64,000 bases of DNA from Ostrinia nubilalis (Eukaryota > Arthropoda > Insecta > Lepidoptera > Crambidae), in assembly GCF_963855985.1 (NCBI RefSeq), contig NC_087096.1, positions 14,074,001-14,138,000 on the forward strand, read 5' to 3'. Of the stretch, positions 31,781 through 43,400 are shown one piece after another (position 1 is the stretch's first letter; every line of letters starts with the position of its first letter). The notes beneath the pieces were generated by a model that saw only the letters and a list, made by a program, of their open reading frames with translations, was not told the DNA's origin and did not search any database. A program made the translations under genes and the position numbers.

Positions 31781-33077
31781 ACCGTCTTTAATCATATCAC
31801 ATAATACTAAACGTAGGAACATATTGTCCCTCTTTACTAACTCTACTACGTATGGAGATGGAAGATACTCTTTACGATGCACCATACAGAATTATTGATG
31901 ACATTTAAACAAGTTAGTATAGGCACAGGTATAGGCCACAATTTAACAGTTTTATTGCTAGGAAGCGTTCCCAAACATGCCGCTCTACTACTATGTTCGA
32001 TGTAATAGACGCTCTCCTTGCTATAAAATTACATGTTAATCCATTTTATATTTTCAAATTACATTTGTTTGCCATTTCGCGGAAAAGCTGTGTTTATAGC
32101 CTCGCCATCTGCCTCGTCTGGAAGGAATAATACAATTTTAAAACAAATCATCGAGCACTTTCTTGCTTTCCGCGGGATTGGTGCAGCAGGAATGGAGGCC
32201 TCGACTCGCTGTTAGGGTGGTCTGGCTGTCAGGTGTTGCAGGATATTATTTTCTGTACTTGTAGATCCTAACATTAGGTACTGCTTTTTATTAATTACGG
32301 ATATGTAGAGCTATCTCACCAAACTCACGGTTCTCCATCTGCTATTTAGCTAAACTAATAAAAGCACTAATAAATATCAAACTAAATTGAGGTCAATTGA
32401 AATTTAAAAATCCCATGTCCAACGTTGACAGACAAATCGTTTAGATCAAATGAAAAGTTAGAATTTCACTGTGTGTGTAGTAAGTAACATTCTAGGCTTC
32501 ATTATCATTAGGATTTTTAGTAATTCAGATAAAATGTGCAACTGTTCGTTGTTCTTAAATGGTCTAGTTCTCTATCATAATGGTTGGAATCTATAGAGAT
32601 TCCATGTAGACACCAGACAGGCTGTACAGTCCGCCTCCCGCCGCATGGGCCTGGCAAACCTACGGCCGTACATTATGTAGATTGTGGCGTAAGTAGCGCG
32701 GCGCCAAACCGAATTTATCGCATTGCCTATTCAATCCGGGAAGCATCTGCCGTCGCAGAATAGAAAAATGTACCGGCCGTCCTCCTGCATCGAGACGCTG
32801 CTGAGATTTTGACAATGGGACAATGCTTTGTGGCCCAGACACGTATGATGCACACGTGAATTTTACGGAAACGCTAACAAGTGTGCATTTACATGTTTGT
32901 ATTTTTAGGCCGTTGATATTTTTAATTTTTCAAAAACTAGTGTCTTGAAGTTAATATTTTCAATTGACCATTTGAATTATTTAACTTTTATTGAAAAATT
33001 TCCTATTAAAGAGACCAAAACTATGAATAAAGAGTTTGAAAATTGTTTAGTACCTACCTGTGCAATATAAACTTAAA
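31781..33077. other. non-coding interval
   Basis: No supported gene or repeat. A GC-richer patch at 32620-32830 has an unrecognised minus-strand frame of 60 codons. Confidence 0.4.
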
Positions 33078-33900
33078 ATGGGTCACGGTTTCCAACTTTC
33101 GCATGTAGAGCAGTCTAACAACTAGCCAGTCGTCTACTATTTATAACGAAAGCTGACCTTTCAGCATTGTCTTTCGTTTTCTTCATTTAGAATCATCAGC
33201 ATTATCCGTCACAATATTTTGAATCTGCCAGTATCTTAGATTCTATGTTGCCGAGCCAGACGCTGTACCGTCTCTAGTATTGACGTCTTAGGGTCGGAAA
33301 ATTTTGTTATTAGGTTACATTTACGGTAAAAATTTTCATGTAGAGTCTGTAGTCTTAACTAATGTATGATGAAAACATTGTGACCTAGCCTTTCGTTTTC
33401 TCCATCTCTGGAAGATCTCAGATCCCTTTTACGAGTACGTTGCCGAGCATTTACGATGAAAATGGGTTAAAAAAATATGTAGAGTTGTCAAACTATTAGC
33501 CAATCAGTGGTCTACTTTTACCATACGGAAGGTTTGTGATCTTTCAGCATTACTTTTCGTTTTCTTCATCTCCTCACATCATCACCGTCACAATAAATCT
33601 GCCACATCCTTCTCAGATTGTACTTACAGATTTATCTGGCTCAACCCAGATGCTCCGTCTCGTCGAGATTGACTTAGCGCCGGGACCTGAAAATTTTGTA
33701 TAACATTTATAGTAAAAATGGGCTAAAATTTTCATGTAGAGTCGTCTAGCTATTGTATGAAAAAGACATTGTGACCTAGCCTCTCGTTTTCTTCATCTTC
33801 TCACATCATGACCGTCACAATAAATCTGCCACATCCTTCTCAGATTGTACTTACGTTGAGCCAGACGCTCCGTCTCGTCGAGATTGACTTAGCGGCGGAG
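33078..33900. repeat. degenerate tandem array, about four units of 140-250 bp
   Basis: Units begin with a GGGT-AAAATTTTCATGTAGAG-like block at about 33078, 33322, 33460 and 33712. Recurring landmarks are CTTTCGTTTTCTTCATC, CCGTCACAATAAATCTGCC, CTTCTCAGATTGTACTTAC and CTCGTCGAGATTGACTTAG. The last two units are the most alike. On the minus strand two units carry GTAAGTAC, a splice-donor-like word, at the same place. No coding function is apparent. Confidence 0.65.
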
Positions 33901-34117
33901 TGCTCGTCCAAATTACTATCCCGATCCGACTCGCGACTCCGGAGTGTGTCACGACAATTGGATACTTCAGCTTGTTTAGTATTAGCGGATGGCGGTATAT
34001 GCACGAGTGACGTAGAGCAAGCACTCTCAGATCTTATTGTATGATTTGATTTTGTAGTAGGTGTAGTTCAAGGCACAGTATGGCTGTTTCTTGAAAAAGT
34101 TATGGCTTTATTGTAAA

Positions 34118-34290
34118 CTAGCGGCCGCCCACGACTTCGTATGCGTGGATCCCGTTTTACCCCCTTAGGAGTTGAAATTTGCAAAATCCAGTCTTAGTGA
34201 GCACCTACGTTCTAAAAGGAACCCCCTTGCAAAATTTGGGACATCTAGCACTTGTAGTTTCTGAGATTTCGTGATGTCAGAAAAAAACTT
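34118..34290 (+). repeat. dispersed repeat fragment (CCCACGACTTCGTATGCGTGG)
   Basis: CTAGCGGCCGCCCACGACTT CGT...GCGTGG, CGTTTTACCCCCTTAGGAGT and TTCTGAGATTTCGTGATG are blocks I recognise as part of a very common insect dispersed repeat with CCCGCGACTTCGT-type text. Borders and class are not determined from this copy alone. Confidence 0.5.
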
Positions 34291-34871
34291 CTAATTCTTC
34301 TAACGCCTGTCAAAGAAAACTCTACAAAGGTAAAGTTATACAAGTATTTAACACTTCCACTCCTGTACCTTTCGAATTTATTCTGAAAATGTTTATTAGT
34401 AAGTACCTAGTCGCTTCCACCTTTAACCTGATAATTACTTTCCATCAGGTGAGATGCAGGACAAGAGCATGGTCGTTTTGGATGAATAAATCTAAATTCA
34501 ACATGGATTAAAGACTGGTTTTTAATCAAATCATCAATTTTAACGTCAAGGCTATGTATTCAAAGTAAACCCTACATAACTCTAATATAAAGCTCAAAGT
34601 AAAACCCAATACTCGGTGTTTGCAAATACTTTGTTTGTCGGTGCCTCGCTTACCTTAGATAAAAGGGGCGATATTTATATTAAATTCACGGGCAAGTTGA
34701 TAATAAGAAAAGCGCCTCGCCCAAAGGACACTCTTTCACATCAAACGGAATGCACTAGCGGTAGGGCTGCCCCCGGACGCTTTCACGTGAATTCCTGGAA
34801 AACTGTGAAAAATGTATAAGCTGTATCCTGGCTTATTTAAATCGTATATTTTAAATGATAAATACAAATGT

Positions 34872-34966
34872 AAAGTAAATACAGGACCGTTCATTATGGA
34901 AAACCTTGGGGGAGGCCTTTGTCCAACAGTGGACGTCATTTGGCTGAAACGAACGAAAGTAAATAC
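34872..34966 (+). mobile_element. severely 5'-truncated RTE insertion (73 bp)
   Basis: AAAGTAAATAC occurs at 34872-34882 and 34956-34966. Between these duplications are only the last codons of an RTE ORF (KTLGEAFVQQWTSFG and stop) and a short GAAACGAACG tail. This is the same subfamily as the insertion at 16.5 kb. Confidence 0.85.
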
Positions 34967-36050
34967 GTATTTACTTTACACAAATATAGCTTATTATTTC
35001 CAGAGACAGCACAAGTAGAGATATTGAAATATTTTATCAAGTTATCCCCACAGTACATAGAAAACTCTTTCTATATTCTGTGGCTATTCCATTTAAAAAT
35101 ATTATCGTCTAAAATTATTATCGTCTAAAACTGCAATCGTTAAAAATCGTATTAAATACTAACGCTAGATTGAAATTATTAATTATAGTAATTTGATGAA
35201 GTGGTTTCTAAATTATCTTTTACATGCTTTTATTTACCAAAATTCCTTAAGACGTAGTAAAGTGTAAAGTGCATCTGATGCATAGTCAGTTTAACTTAGC
35301 ATTTGTATATTAGTTTAGCCGGCAGCTCCGGATTCGGCTCATGATTACGCAGTAGTTTTTAATTATGTCTACTTTGCGCCGCATGAATATTCTCTGGAGT
35401 ATTTCATCAACTTGTTTTCGCTACGTTCAAACGTTGCAATTTACTTTGAAAATCTTCATAGAGCTATACGAAGAAAATTACTACGTTTTTAGATTAGAAT
35501 ATCTTCTTCTATTTCGATTTGAATTTAGTTCCAAATATAGAATTAACTCACAAGATCTAAAGAATCAAGATGTCTTAAATCAAGTTAGCCCGTATACTTA
35601 CTTATAACCTCCTTAAAATTAGAGAGCCCAATATTCTAAATTAACTCATGTGTTTTAGTGATATGTTAAAGAACTCTACAATGCGTTGATTTGATTTTGA
35701 TATAGACCTCCAAGATCACGTATTCTTAGTTTTGTGAAACTCAAATAAAAAATTAAAAAAATATATTTATTACCCTACCTACAATATAAATTAGGCCAAG
35801 GATTTCTAACCTAAAGTGCGGGGGACTGGTGCCTGAAATAGGTTTCAAAAGAGAAACCTGTGCTACGGGTCACTTCATTGCCTTATTTACTAAATTATTT
35901 AGTTTTTGCATGATCAATAGAATATGATAATTTACGTAACCAATAAATAAGAATCTACAATACTGTTAATAACCGCAAAGCTGGCAGCCCTGCGATGCGG
36001 CTGCCGGCCGCTGAAGGACGGAAGATGAAAGGCCCGGCCGCATTCGGCGC
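34967..36050. other. non-coding AT-rich interval
   Basis: No supported gene. A short direct repeat of TTATCGTCTAAAA occurs at about 35100-35130. The frame at 35365-35607 is unrecognised. Confidence 0.4.
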
Positions 36051-36115
36051 GACAAAGGACTTTGTCTCCTCACGCCTCGCGCGTTAACTTTGACTCGCGA
36101 CGCGCCGGACAAAGG
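36051..36115. promoter_or_regulatory. GC-rich cluster of CTTTG cores with palindrome
   Basis: GACAAAGGACTTTGTC (36051-36066) is an inverted pair of CAAAG cores (the arms are complementary apart from the centre). It is followed by ACTTTGACTCG and GGACAAAGG within 50 bp. This is consistent with HMG-box protein binding; no direct evidence. Confidence 0.35.
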
Positions 36116-36892
36116 TACGCCGGTGTTTATGTTGTGTTCGTTACATCTGTTATTAGATTTATGATTCTAATACCTTATTAATATTGCGTGTTATACCTAT
36201 CGCCTGATATGATAGACACACATGATCGCCTTACTTACCATGCAATCAAGGTAGATACTGAACTGAATTTATGAACCATCAATCAATCCTACACAAAACT
36301 CCTGGCTCACTAATAAATTAATGTCTTGGTCTATTAATAGGATTAGCAAAAGATCCCTTTTAATTAAATTTTACATTATTTAATCTGTAGTCTAGGCTTC
36401 GTCACTACTTATTATGCCAGCTCGTAAGCCAACTTTCATTTCAGTACTTAAAAAATAAAGCACTATATTTTTTTAAAAACATTCGACTAATTATACCATC
36501 AAAGGATGCTAATATATTTTAAATGAATTTTATTGAAGCAGGACTGAGCACCCGTTGTTTGGGCGAACCCCACGTTGGGCGCCAATAAACGCACGGGTGG
36601 CAAATTGTCGCTGTATAAAGTTTTAATTCGACTCGTATGTTTGATGATAGTGCGCGCACAAAGCGCAGAAGTAATAAAGGGGTGTCGAGTGTTCACAACT
36701 CGCATAGTTCAGGCACGCCCTCGCTTCGGCAAACTGAGCGATATTCCGCCGTGAACAATACATTAACCCGGCTCACGCGTGACCAAACAATACGCTACAT
36801 TTATTGTTGTCGAACTACAGAAAAGTCAATTATTTAGACAAAAGAATCGTATGGACAAACAGTTGACATGTTATCGTTTGAACGGTCAAGGG

Positions 36893-37600
36893 TCAAAGCG
36901 CGTTCCTCGAGCGGCCTAATCGCAAAGAGACAACTCAAAGTGGAGCGTGCAAATTCGAGTCGGAGCGGGAACAATAAAAGTGCAGGTGGACCGCGGCCGG
37001 GCGCCTTTGCCGCTCCCGCACATCAAAGGCCCGCCCGCGATACCATACAAAAGCCCTAATGAGACAAACCCGTGGCGTAATCGAGGCGACGGAAAAAGAT
37101 GAGGCCCGAGAGGTACGAGGCAAATTTTAATAATTGTCAAAGCGGCGGCGCCGATCAAACGCGAGGGGCGGCCCCCCGCACCTGTGACGTGTGCGCGTCG
37201 CGGCCTCATTAGCGCTACTGATCTAATGCGACTTCGAACTTCTAGCGACGTCTAATTAAACTTAAACTGAATTTCAATTTTACGTTTGAAATTTTAATAC
37301 TTAAAGCCGAGCCGCGGAGGTTCCGCAAAGGAGGCGCGTTCAAAGGCGACGCCGTGCACGTTTTCGCAGATATTAAATGTGTTGACAATTTAATTTTTCA
37401 TTTCCTTTAGGCGGCACGGGGCGGCGGGCGCGGGCCGCCGCGCCTTTGACGTCGCGATATTGTCTTTGTGCGGCGCGTGGGGTGAGTGGGGCCGCTGTCG
37501 ACGGAGACTTTGTCGCAATACAATGTGTATCAATAAAACTTAGGATTGGCTTTTAGTGGTTGCACTTACGCTTTGTGAGGCGGCGGGCTCACCCTTTGAC
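36893..37600. promoter_or_regulatory. CpG-rich island dense in CTTTG/CAAAG cores (main cluster)
   Basis: I count 13 CAAAG or CTTTG words in about 700 bp, against about 1.4 expected from equal base use. Examples are TCAAAGCG, CTCAAAGTGG, CATCAAAGGCCC, GTCAAAGCGGCGGC, TTCAAAGGCG, GCCTTTGACG, TCTTTGTGCGGCG and CCCTTTGACA. At 37137-37149 a TCAAAG abuts CGGCGGC, the reverse complement of the TCF Helper. Open frames on both strands are compositional. I interpret it as an enhancer or promoter island. Confidence 0.45.
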
Positions 37601-38614
37601 ATTATATGTGGGGCGGCGGGCGCGGCGTTTGTGTGTGTGGGGTAATAATGCAGGCGGAGACAAGCCGGCAACGCCGGTTTATTAATATCGGAGCGATCGC
37701 GGCTCTCGCGCGGCACCGCGCCCGCGGACGTTTGCGGGTTCGACGCAAATGATACTCTTGCAAATACCCCCTTGCACTTCAGTGCAGCTTATGAATTTGG
37801 ACTTCTAAATTGGACATAGGCGGATCAGATTCTTGTATGTAGTTCCGTGCAGCAAGCATTATGATATGAATGCTAGAGCACAATGTAATAGTGGGGTAGA
37901 AGATAATGTATGATATGAATGCTATGACACTACTAATAATGAAAAATTTAAATTAATTGAATCAACACACAATAATTTGTAAACCGACGGACAAAATTCT
38001 GAAATTCTGACCATTGAGTAAAAAAACAAAAGTAAGATTGATGATTGTGAAAGATGTAAAGGAAGTCCAAAAACAGATAGAACAAACAAAAAGTGTAGGT
38101 AATGATTGTGTTCAATAACATATTGATGAGATCTTGTTTTGATTGACTGAAAAGAAGGAGTACTTTGAGTAAAATAAATTAGCTAGGTACATACTGAGTC
38201 TCTACTCTCTACTCTAAAAACTATTTTGAACACGTTCAAAGATGCCGACGCATACAGATGAAATGTATGTGACATTTACTAGTGACCTTATGTGGGCTGA
38301 TGTGTATTGGTGTACTGTGATATAACTTCTTGGAATCGGTTCGCTGCATCAACTACACGTGTAACAGAATTGATACTTCAATCAGACAGCACTGCTAATA
38401 GCAGCATCAAACACATTTGTGACCGAACACTAATATGCCGTACATAATAAATTGGCAGTCCACGAGATCAAAGGCCGTGATTGAACTAGTATTATTAGAC
38501 TCTTTAAATAGAACTCTTCAAAGAGTCTTCGATCGCGTGATTGAATTACGGAATATTTAATTTGAGCACTCATCATAATAGAAATGGATTTAATAGGACA
38601 CCGGTATTCATGCT
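37601..38614. other. non-coding interval
   Basis: The GC-rich edge of the island (to about 37740) passes into AT-rich DNA. Two lone cores (GATCAAAGG near 38467, TTCAAAGAG near 38518) lead into the next cluster. Confidence 0.4.
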
Positions 38615-38952
38615 CTTTGATCTGCGCCGTTCAAAGAGATGCGTGGCCTGTGCAAAACGCTTTAGTGTGTCAAAAAAGTCGTGTGGCTTTTATCCTTTGA
38701 GGCTTTGACCGTAACTGCGTAACTGACCCGCTGCCGTATTATCGGGATTGCATTCAGCGGGGTAGCGCGGCGTGCATGTGGAAATATCAACCCACCCGCG
38801 CCGCGGGCCCTTTGGCAGCCGTCGCAACGCTTGCTCGACTGACCATAAAAAGTATCCACATTTTTGTAATAAAATTACCTGTTTTAAAAGGACGTTACTA
38901 CCGAGATTAAGGCGCAGAGCGATGTAGTTAGTCGTCGGCGGCTGATCAAAGG
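38615..38952. promoter_or_regulatory. cluster of CTTTGA-type cores
   Basis: Six cores in about 340 bp: CTTTGATC, TTCAAAGAG, CCTTTGAGG, GCTTTGACC, CCCTTTGG and GATCAAAGGGCC. It lies directly upstream of the candidate first exon at 39 kb. Confidence 0.4.
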
Positions 38953-38999
38953 GCCGATGTGGCCAATGGCGGGGCTCGGATGGGCTTCGCTCCGCCTTC

Positions 39000-39392
39000 A
39001 TTTGAGGCCACGTGCTGCGCGCGCACGCTGCCGGCTGCGATCTGACAGTTGCCGCCGAGCCCCTCGTCGCGACAAGACGCTGCTCTCTCGCGACTTAAAT
39101 TCACGACGCGTTCGCGGAGTTCGAGAAAACCATTCCAAACTTTTAAATACCACTATTTAACCTTAGAAGTGTTAACCATCGTATCTCGTAAAGTAGTTTC
39201 AACTAATTTAGTGTGTTTAAATATCATAATCAGTGTCTATCGTATTATAATCGTTAAATTAAGTGATAAAGTGTAAAAAGTTCAGTGTTGCAAACTTTTT
39301 GGATTGATTCTATAAAACTGGATTGATATAGTCGTCTTTAGAGTATCAGGTATTAAATTTTGAACTGTAACAGAGTTTGCCCGCCGGGTGTG
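39000..39392 (+). other. candidate promoter and 5' UTR exon
   Basis: A GC-rich stretch (to about 39120) changes abruptly into AT-rich text full of GTG/AGTG words (TTAAGTGATAAAGTGTAAAA and similar), the look of an insect 5' leader. Possible donors are CAG|GTATTA at 39349/39350 and GTG|GTAACA at 39391/39392. No long coding frame starts here. Transcription is inferred only from composition. Confidence 0.3.
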
Positions 39393-40220
39393 GTAACAAA
39401 AAGTTTTTTCGAAGTGTCGGCATCCCTCGGTACGGTCACGGCAAGTTTTTTGTTAGAGCCCGTAGCGTATTTTAAATATTTATTGGAATGCCCTATTGTT
39501 TTGAATGTCGCCATTGTTTCAAGGATGTGCCTGCTAGTGCACTCGATATTAAGTTATTGTGCGGGCCTGCTTTAATGGCACTTTTATGGGTCCTGTTCAC
39601 TTCGCTTCATTGTTTGGTTTTGTTTGGGTTAAATCAAAGGTTCCGTTGCTTGCATTTTTAAATTATTGTTTCTTTTTAGTGCTTAAGTTCTTAGTTCACT
39701 GTTTTTAGTCGAAGGTCAATGTTGTATAAGTAGTACTTGCTTGTTTTCAAAACCAATTACCGCATGTAAAAGTAGAGAAATTATTAATTATTTCATTTAT
39801 TCTATTAGTTATCGATGGTGATAACTTTTTAAAAATAGAGTTGCGCTTATTATAATGTTTAAAGATAAGTCATCTTTACGATGAGAAAAAATGCAACAAG
39901 AAGTTTCACATTTCATAAATCGAACTATTTTTATCAATTACAGTAATTAATCTTAATTTTAATTGCACTCTATCAGTAAAAATCAGTAAAAAAAAAATTA
40001 AATACCTAAAGTCTAAATACTAAAGTATAATAATAACTAATAAGCAATTAAAGTTCAATTGACATCTATCAACTTTATTTAATTTAATTCATAACAGATA
40101 ATACTAATACATTATGTTAAATTGTAGTGTGATGCTTTTACTATTTGTAATACATAAAAAAAACTAATTACAATTATAAATTTAAAAAATATCTAAAGTA
40201 GCGTACGTAATATTTACATT

Positions 40221-40264
40221 AGCTGTATTTACTTATGTAAATACAGCTTTGTAATTGCAAAGCT
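40221..40264. repeat. two overlapping perfect palindromes
   Basis: AGCTGTATTTAC and its inverse flank TTAT (40221-40248). AGCTTTG and CAAAGCT flank TAATTG (40245-40264), sharing AGCT with the first. They could form adjacent hairpins or be binding sites for dimeric factors. Confidence 0.55.
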
Positions 40265-40827
40265 GCGCGTGCGCTACTCGAGGAAAAGACATCAACGCGC
40301 CTCCGTAGCACGCGCTGCGTAGGAGTGCACGACTTTGATAACATCTCATTTTCAATTTTATGTGGTCAATTCATACTAAACACGCTAAAATAAACAAAGC
40401 AAGGAAAATATTATCATCATTAATCATAATGTAATTCTAAGAACAAATAAAAACGTGATAAGTTATTATAAAACATAGTACGTGGATCTTTTTTTAACTT
40501 AATTAGTTCAAAACATTTGTTAGTGAACTTTTTATAGACTCATCAGTATTCATTTTACTCAAACCAAAATGATCTTTATACCATACAAAATTTTAATGTT
40601 AGCCGCCATAATCTTAGCGTGTACATTTCGAAGATACATGCCATTAGACCACCACCTCAAAGTGGCGTGCGCCTCGCATCAGTCCGCTCCGGCCCGCATA
40701 CGATTACCCGGAGTCCGAATTAAAAGCGCCAGGTGAATAAAACACCTAATTAGCTACATTATCGCGCCGTCCGCCGCCCTCATGAAAGCGTAATGCTAAA
40801 AGCACCCTTTCAGGTGCGCACGCGGCG

Positions 40828-41285
40828 TCTTTGAGCCAGTCTCAGAAAAAGGATCGCTCCGTGCTAATTTCCAAACTCGGTTTCGCACAGATAAGGATAG
40901 ACTCGGGAGGAAGGTGTCTTTGATGTAGCCGCCCGGCCCTCTGACTCCGGGGATGAGAGCTTTCAATGAAAGGATTTTTTTTTCATCTTCTTTCCCTTTG
41001 TACTTAATTTAAATTTCGTTTATATCAATGCTCCGAGTTTCCTTTTGGTGTGTTTTCTCTTTTACTTTGTCGCGTTTATCCTCTCCAATTTGTTATATTC
41101 GAGTTCGCTTTGTAATTAAATTTAGTGTTGGTAATCTGTTCGCTCTAAATTTTTTTCCATTCCGTGAGCTACCGGTGTAATTGCAATTTATAAATTAGGT
41201 GTCCCTTTGATTTCGAATGTTCCCTGGAAACGCTTGTTTTCAAAAATTTGATTGTGTCCTTTGTAGTTCGGTTCTCTTTGACGTT
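40828..41285. promoter_or_regulatory. cluster of CTTTG cores with Helper-like pair
   Basis: Eight CTTTG cores in about 460 bp. The best is CTTTGAT at 40918-40924 with GCCGCCC at 40928-40934. Others are TCTTTGAGCC, CCTTTGATTT and TCTTTGACG. Most point the same way (CTTTG on the plus strand). Confidence 0.35.
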
Positions 41286-41725
41286 GTTCTGTCGGCGGTC
41301 TCTTTCATGTCTAGTGTGGATTACAGACCCACTTGCGATTTGGTTATTTAGCGGCTACATTACAACGCTCAAAGAATAATTACAAATCCGAGTAATTGCA
41401 ATAGATTATAAAAACAAATACAGACTTAATTAAACTATTTACGTAGGCCAGTTTCAAATAAAAATAATTGATGTCATGTTTCGACATCGTGAAATTAATA
41501 TATTATCCTAAACGCTAAATTTCAATTAAACGAGTTATAAAATTAATTGTTAGTCGTAAACGACAATGTTAATTGTAAAGCGTAATTAAAGTTACTGGCG
41601 CCTAGTTCTTGGTTCACAATTAAGAGGTTGATTATGCAAGTGTTTGCCGTCCGTCGTTAGTTTTTCGTCAGTTGTTTCGGCGCTCGGGAATTTGACGCAA
41701 GTTCCGACGCGCCAAGAGGCCGGCA

Positions 41726-41972
41726 CAAAGTCCGCTCTGACTACCAAAGCACACAACCTATGCCGAACATTACCATAACACAAGGACACCAGTTAAGTCT
41801 TTCCGATTTAAACATCAAAGTCCATCAAATCTCTTTGATCTCCATCAGATCATCGATATAAGGAAATACACGGTCGCATAGGTGACCCTTTGATGATTGC
41901 GCATTGTTTGCGACTGGGGTATTCGTGGGACTTATTTATTATTGGGTAAAACTCGTGGTTTGCTTTGAGGAA
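41726..41972. promoter_or_regulatory. cluster of TCF-type cores
   Basis: CACAAAGTCC, CATCAAAGTCC, CTCTTTGATC, CCCTTTGATG and GCTTTGAGG lie within about 250 bp. Three of them match the full CTTTGAT core. Confidence 0.4.
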
Positions 41973-42136
41973 TAAAAATAAAGGAATTTCATTAATGTAG
42001 AGCCAAATAGGTATTTGATAGAAGTCGTACGTCGATTCCAATCAAGGTGTTGATTGGAACTAACTGTTAGCGTAATTTTGTTTATAAATTGGCCGTGTGT
42101 TGTATAATGCGGGCGGGTATTGTGAAGGCGTCGCGA

Positions 42137-42229
42137 GACAAAGAGTTTGTCGCGAGGAGTTGAAACACACGGAGCGTTTCCCGCGGCGGCGGCGGCACAA
42201 AGGCGCCACTTTGCGGAGTCGTCTTTGAC
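42137..42229. promoter_or_regulatory. CTTTG cluster in GC-rich patch
   Basis: GACAAAGAGTTTGTC (42137-42151) has inverted GACAAA/TTTGTC arms inside TCGCGA-type flanks. CACAAAGGCG, CTTTGCGG and TCTTTGACTC follow within 80 bp. Confidence 0.35.
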
Positions 42230-42582
42230 TCACGAGAGTGTGTGACCTACCATTAATAACCTACTAATAGGTCTCCCAGCTCGCAACCCCGCTACATCAA
42301 GACTTCTCTGAAGATATACGTTATTAGGTTAGGTTAGGATTATCGTTTTAGAATCCTTTGGAATAATCCTCTTGTGAATGAATGAGCGCTATTACGAATT
42401 CTTGTTACATGTTATTATTAGGTTACCTTAACTCTATTTGAAGGGCAAGTACTGCGCAATATTATGTCCCTCTGATGTTTCGAAATTTCACGAACCTTTA
42501 ATCTCGAATAGAACACTCGTAGATTCAATTTTTCACATAATTTTATTAGCGACAGTTTAATTAGAGCACCTTTCATCGGAGC

Positions 42583-43224
42583 CGCTTTGAGATTGTGAAC
42601 GTTTCAAATAGATTTCACAAGAAGCACTTTCAAAGAGAGCACCCCTAATAAGTACTGAAGAGTCCTCGCACGTGTTTATCAAAGACAGCCTTTCGTTACT
42701 CACCGTCTGAATGGCCTCAAAAGAAACTCGTGTAAAATGCTCCACAAAGTGCCGTATCAAAGGAAAGGCGGGCGCAAATATCTGTTTCGTAAACTAGTAA
42801 AAACGGAGCTCTCAAAGGTACGCGTACTCGCGGCAAATTAGGCGGAGTTAAATACAAGCGCCGCTCTCACAAATGTATAACTTTGAAAGTGACTCCTCGC
42901 TCATTATTTATGTAAGTCGACGTAATCGTCAAACGACTCCCGCGTTTTATTTTTGACAACATTACCCGTTCGGTCCGGCGTGCGCCGGCCGAGGCGCTGG
43001 CGGGGCCAGCACGTACCCCTCGCATGTGTATCCATTTAATGCTCAATTCCCATATAATTTAACTTTGCGATCAAAGCGAAATTTTGCAAAGAGCTTCCCG
43101 GCGGCGGCAGGCCGGGAGGCGGGTGCGAGCGGGACGCCGACATCGGAGTTCTCGAGATCAAATGCTGGGCCAAATTAGTCACTCTCCGTCTCTCTATCTC
43201 AAAGCCGATCCGTAGCAAAGTTTG
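42583..43224. promoter_or_regulatory. long cluster of CAAAG/CTTTG cores
   Basis: Twelve cores in about 640 bp (about 1.25 expected), including TATCAAAGAC, GTATCAAAGG, CTCAAAGGTA, GATCAAAGCG and CTCAAAGCCG. The frames at 42557-42760 and 43036-43254 on the minus strand owe their openness to the same repeated words. Confidence 0.4.
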
Positions 43225-43259
43225 CGCGAAGATGACATCAAAAGGAAACCACACACTGG

Positions 43260-43400
43260 GGTGGCGCGCCCGGCGCCCCCGGCCCCATACTTAAATCCGC
43301 CGTGTCTCCGTCTTATTGACACGCGACTGACGACTCGCAACTCGCAAGTCGCCAGCGCCGACTGTTCAGACGCGCTCCGCTTTACCAGTCTTATTTAGTT
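43260..43400 (+). promoter_or_regulatory. CpG-rich promoter-like segment
   Basis: GC-rich DNA with TACTTAAAT near 43290 and repeated GACTCGCAACTCGCAAGTCG text, ending at an abrupt AT-rich change near 43390. It could be a core promoter for a plus-strand transcript; nothing confirms it. Confidence 0.25.

Noticed and set aside
36868..37209. Overlapping open frames on both strands of the GC-rich island
   Set aside because: Stop codons are rare in GC-rich DNA; several frames are open at once, and none has a domain or splice context.
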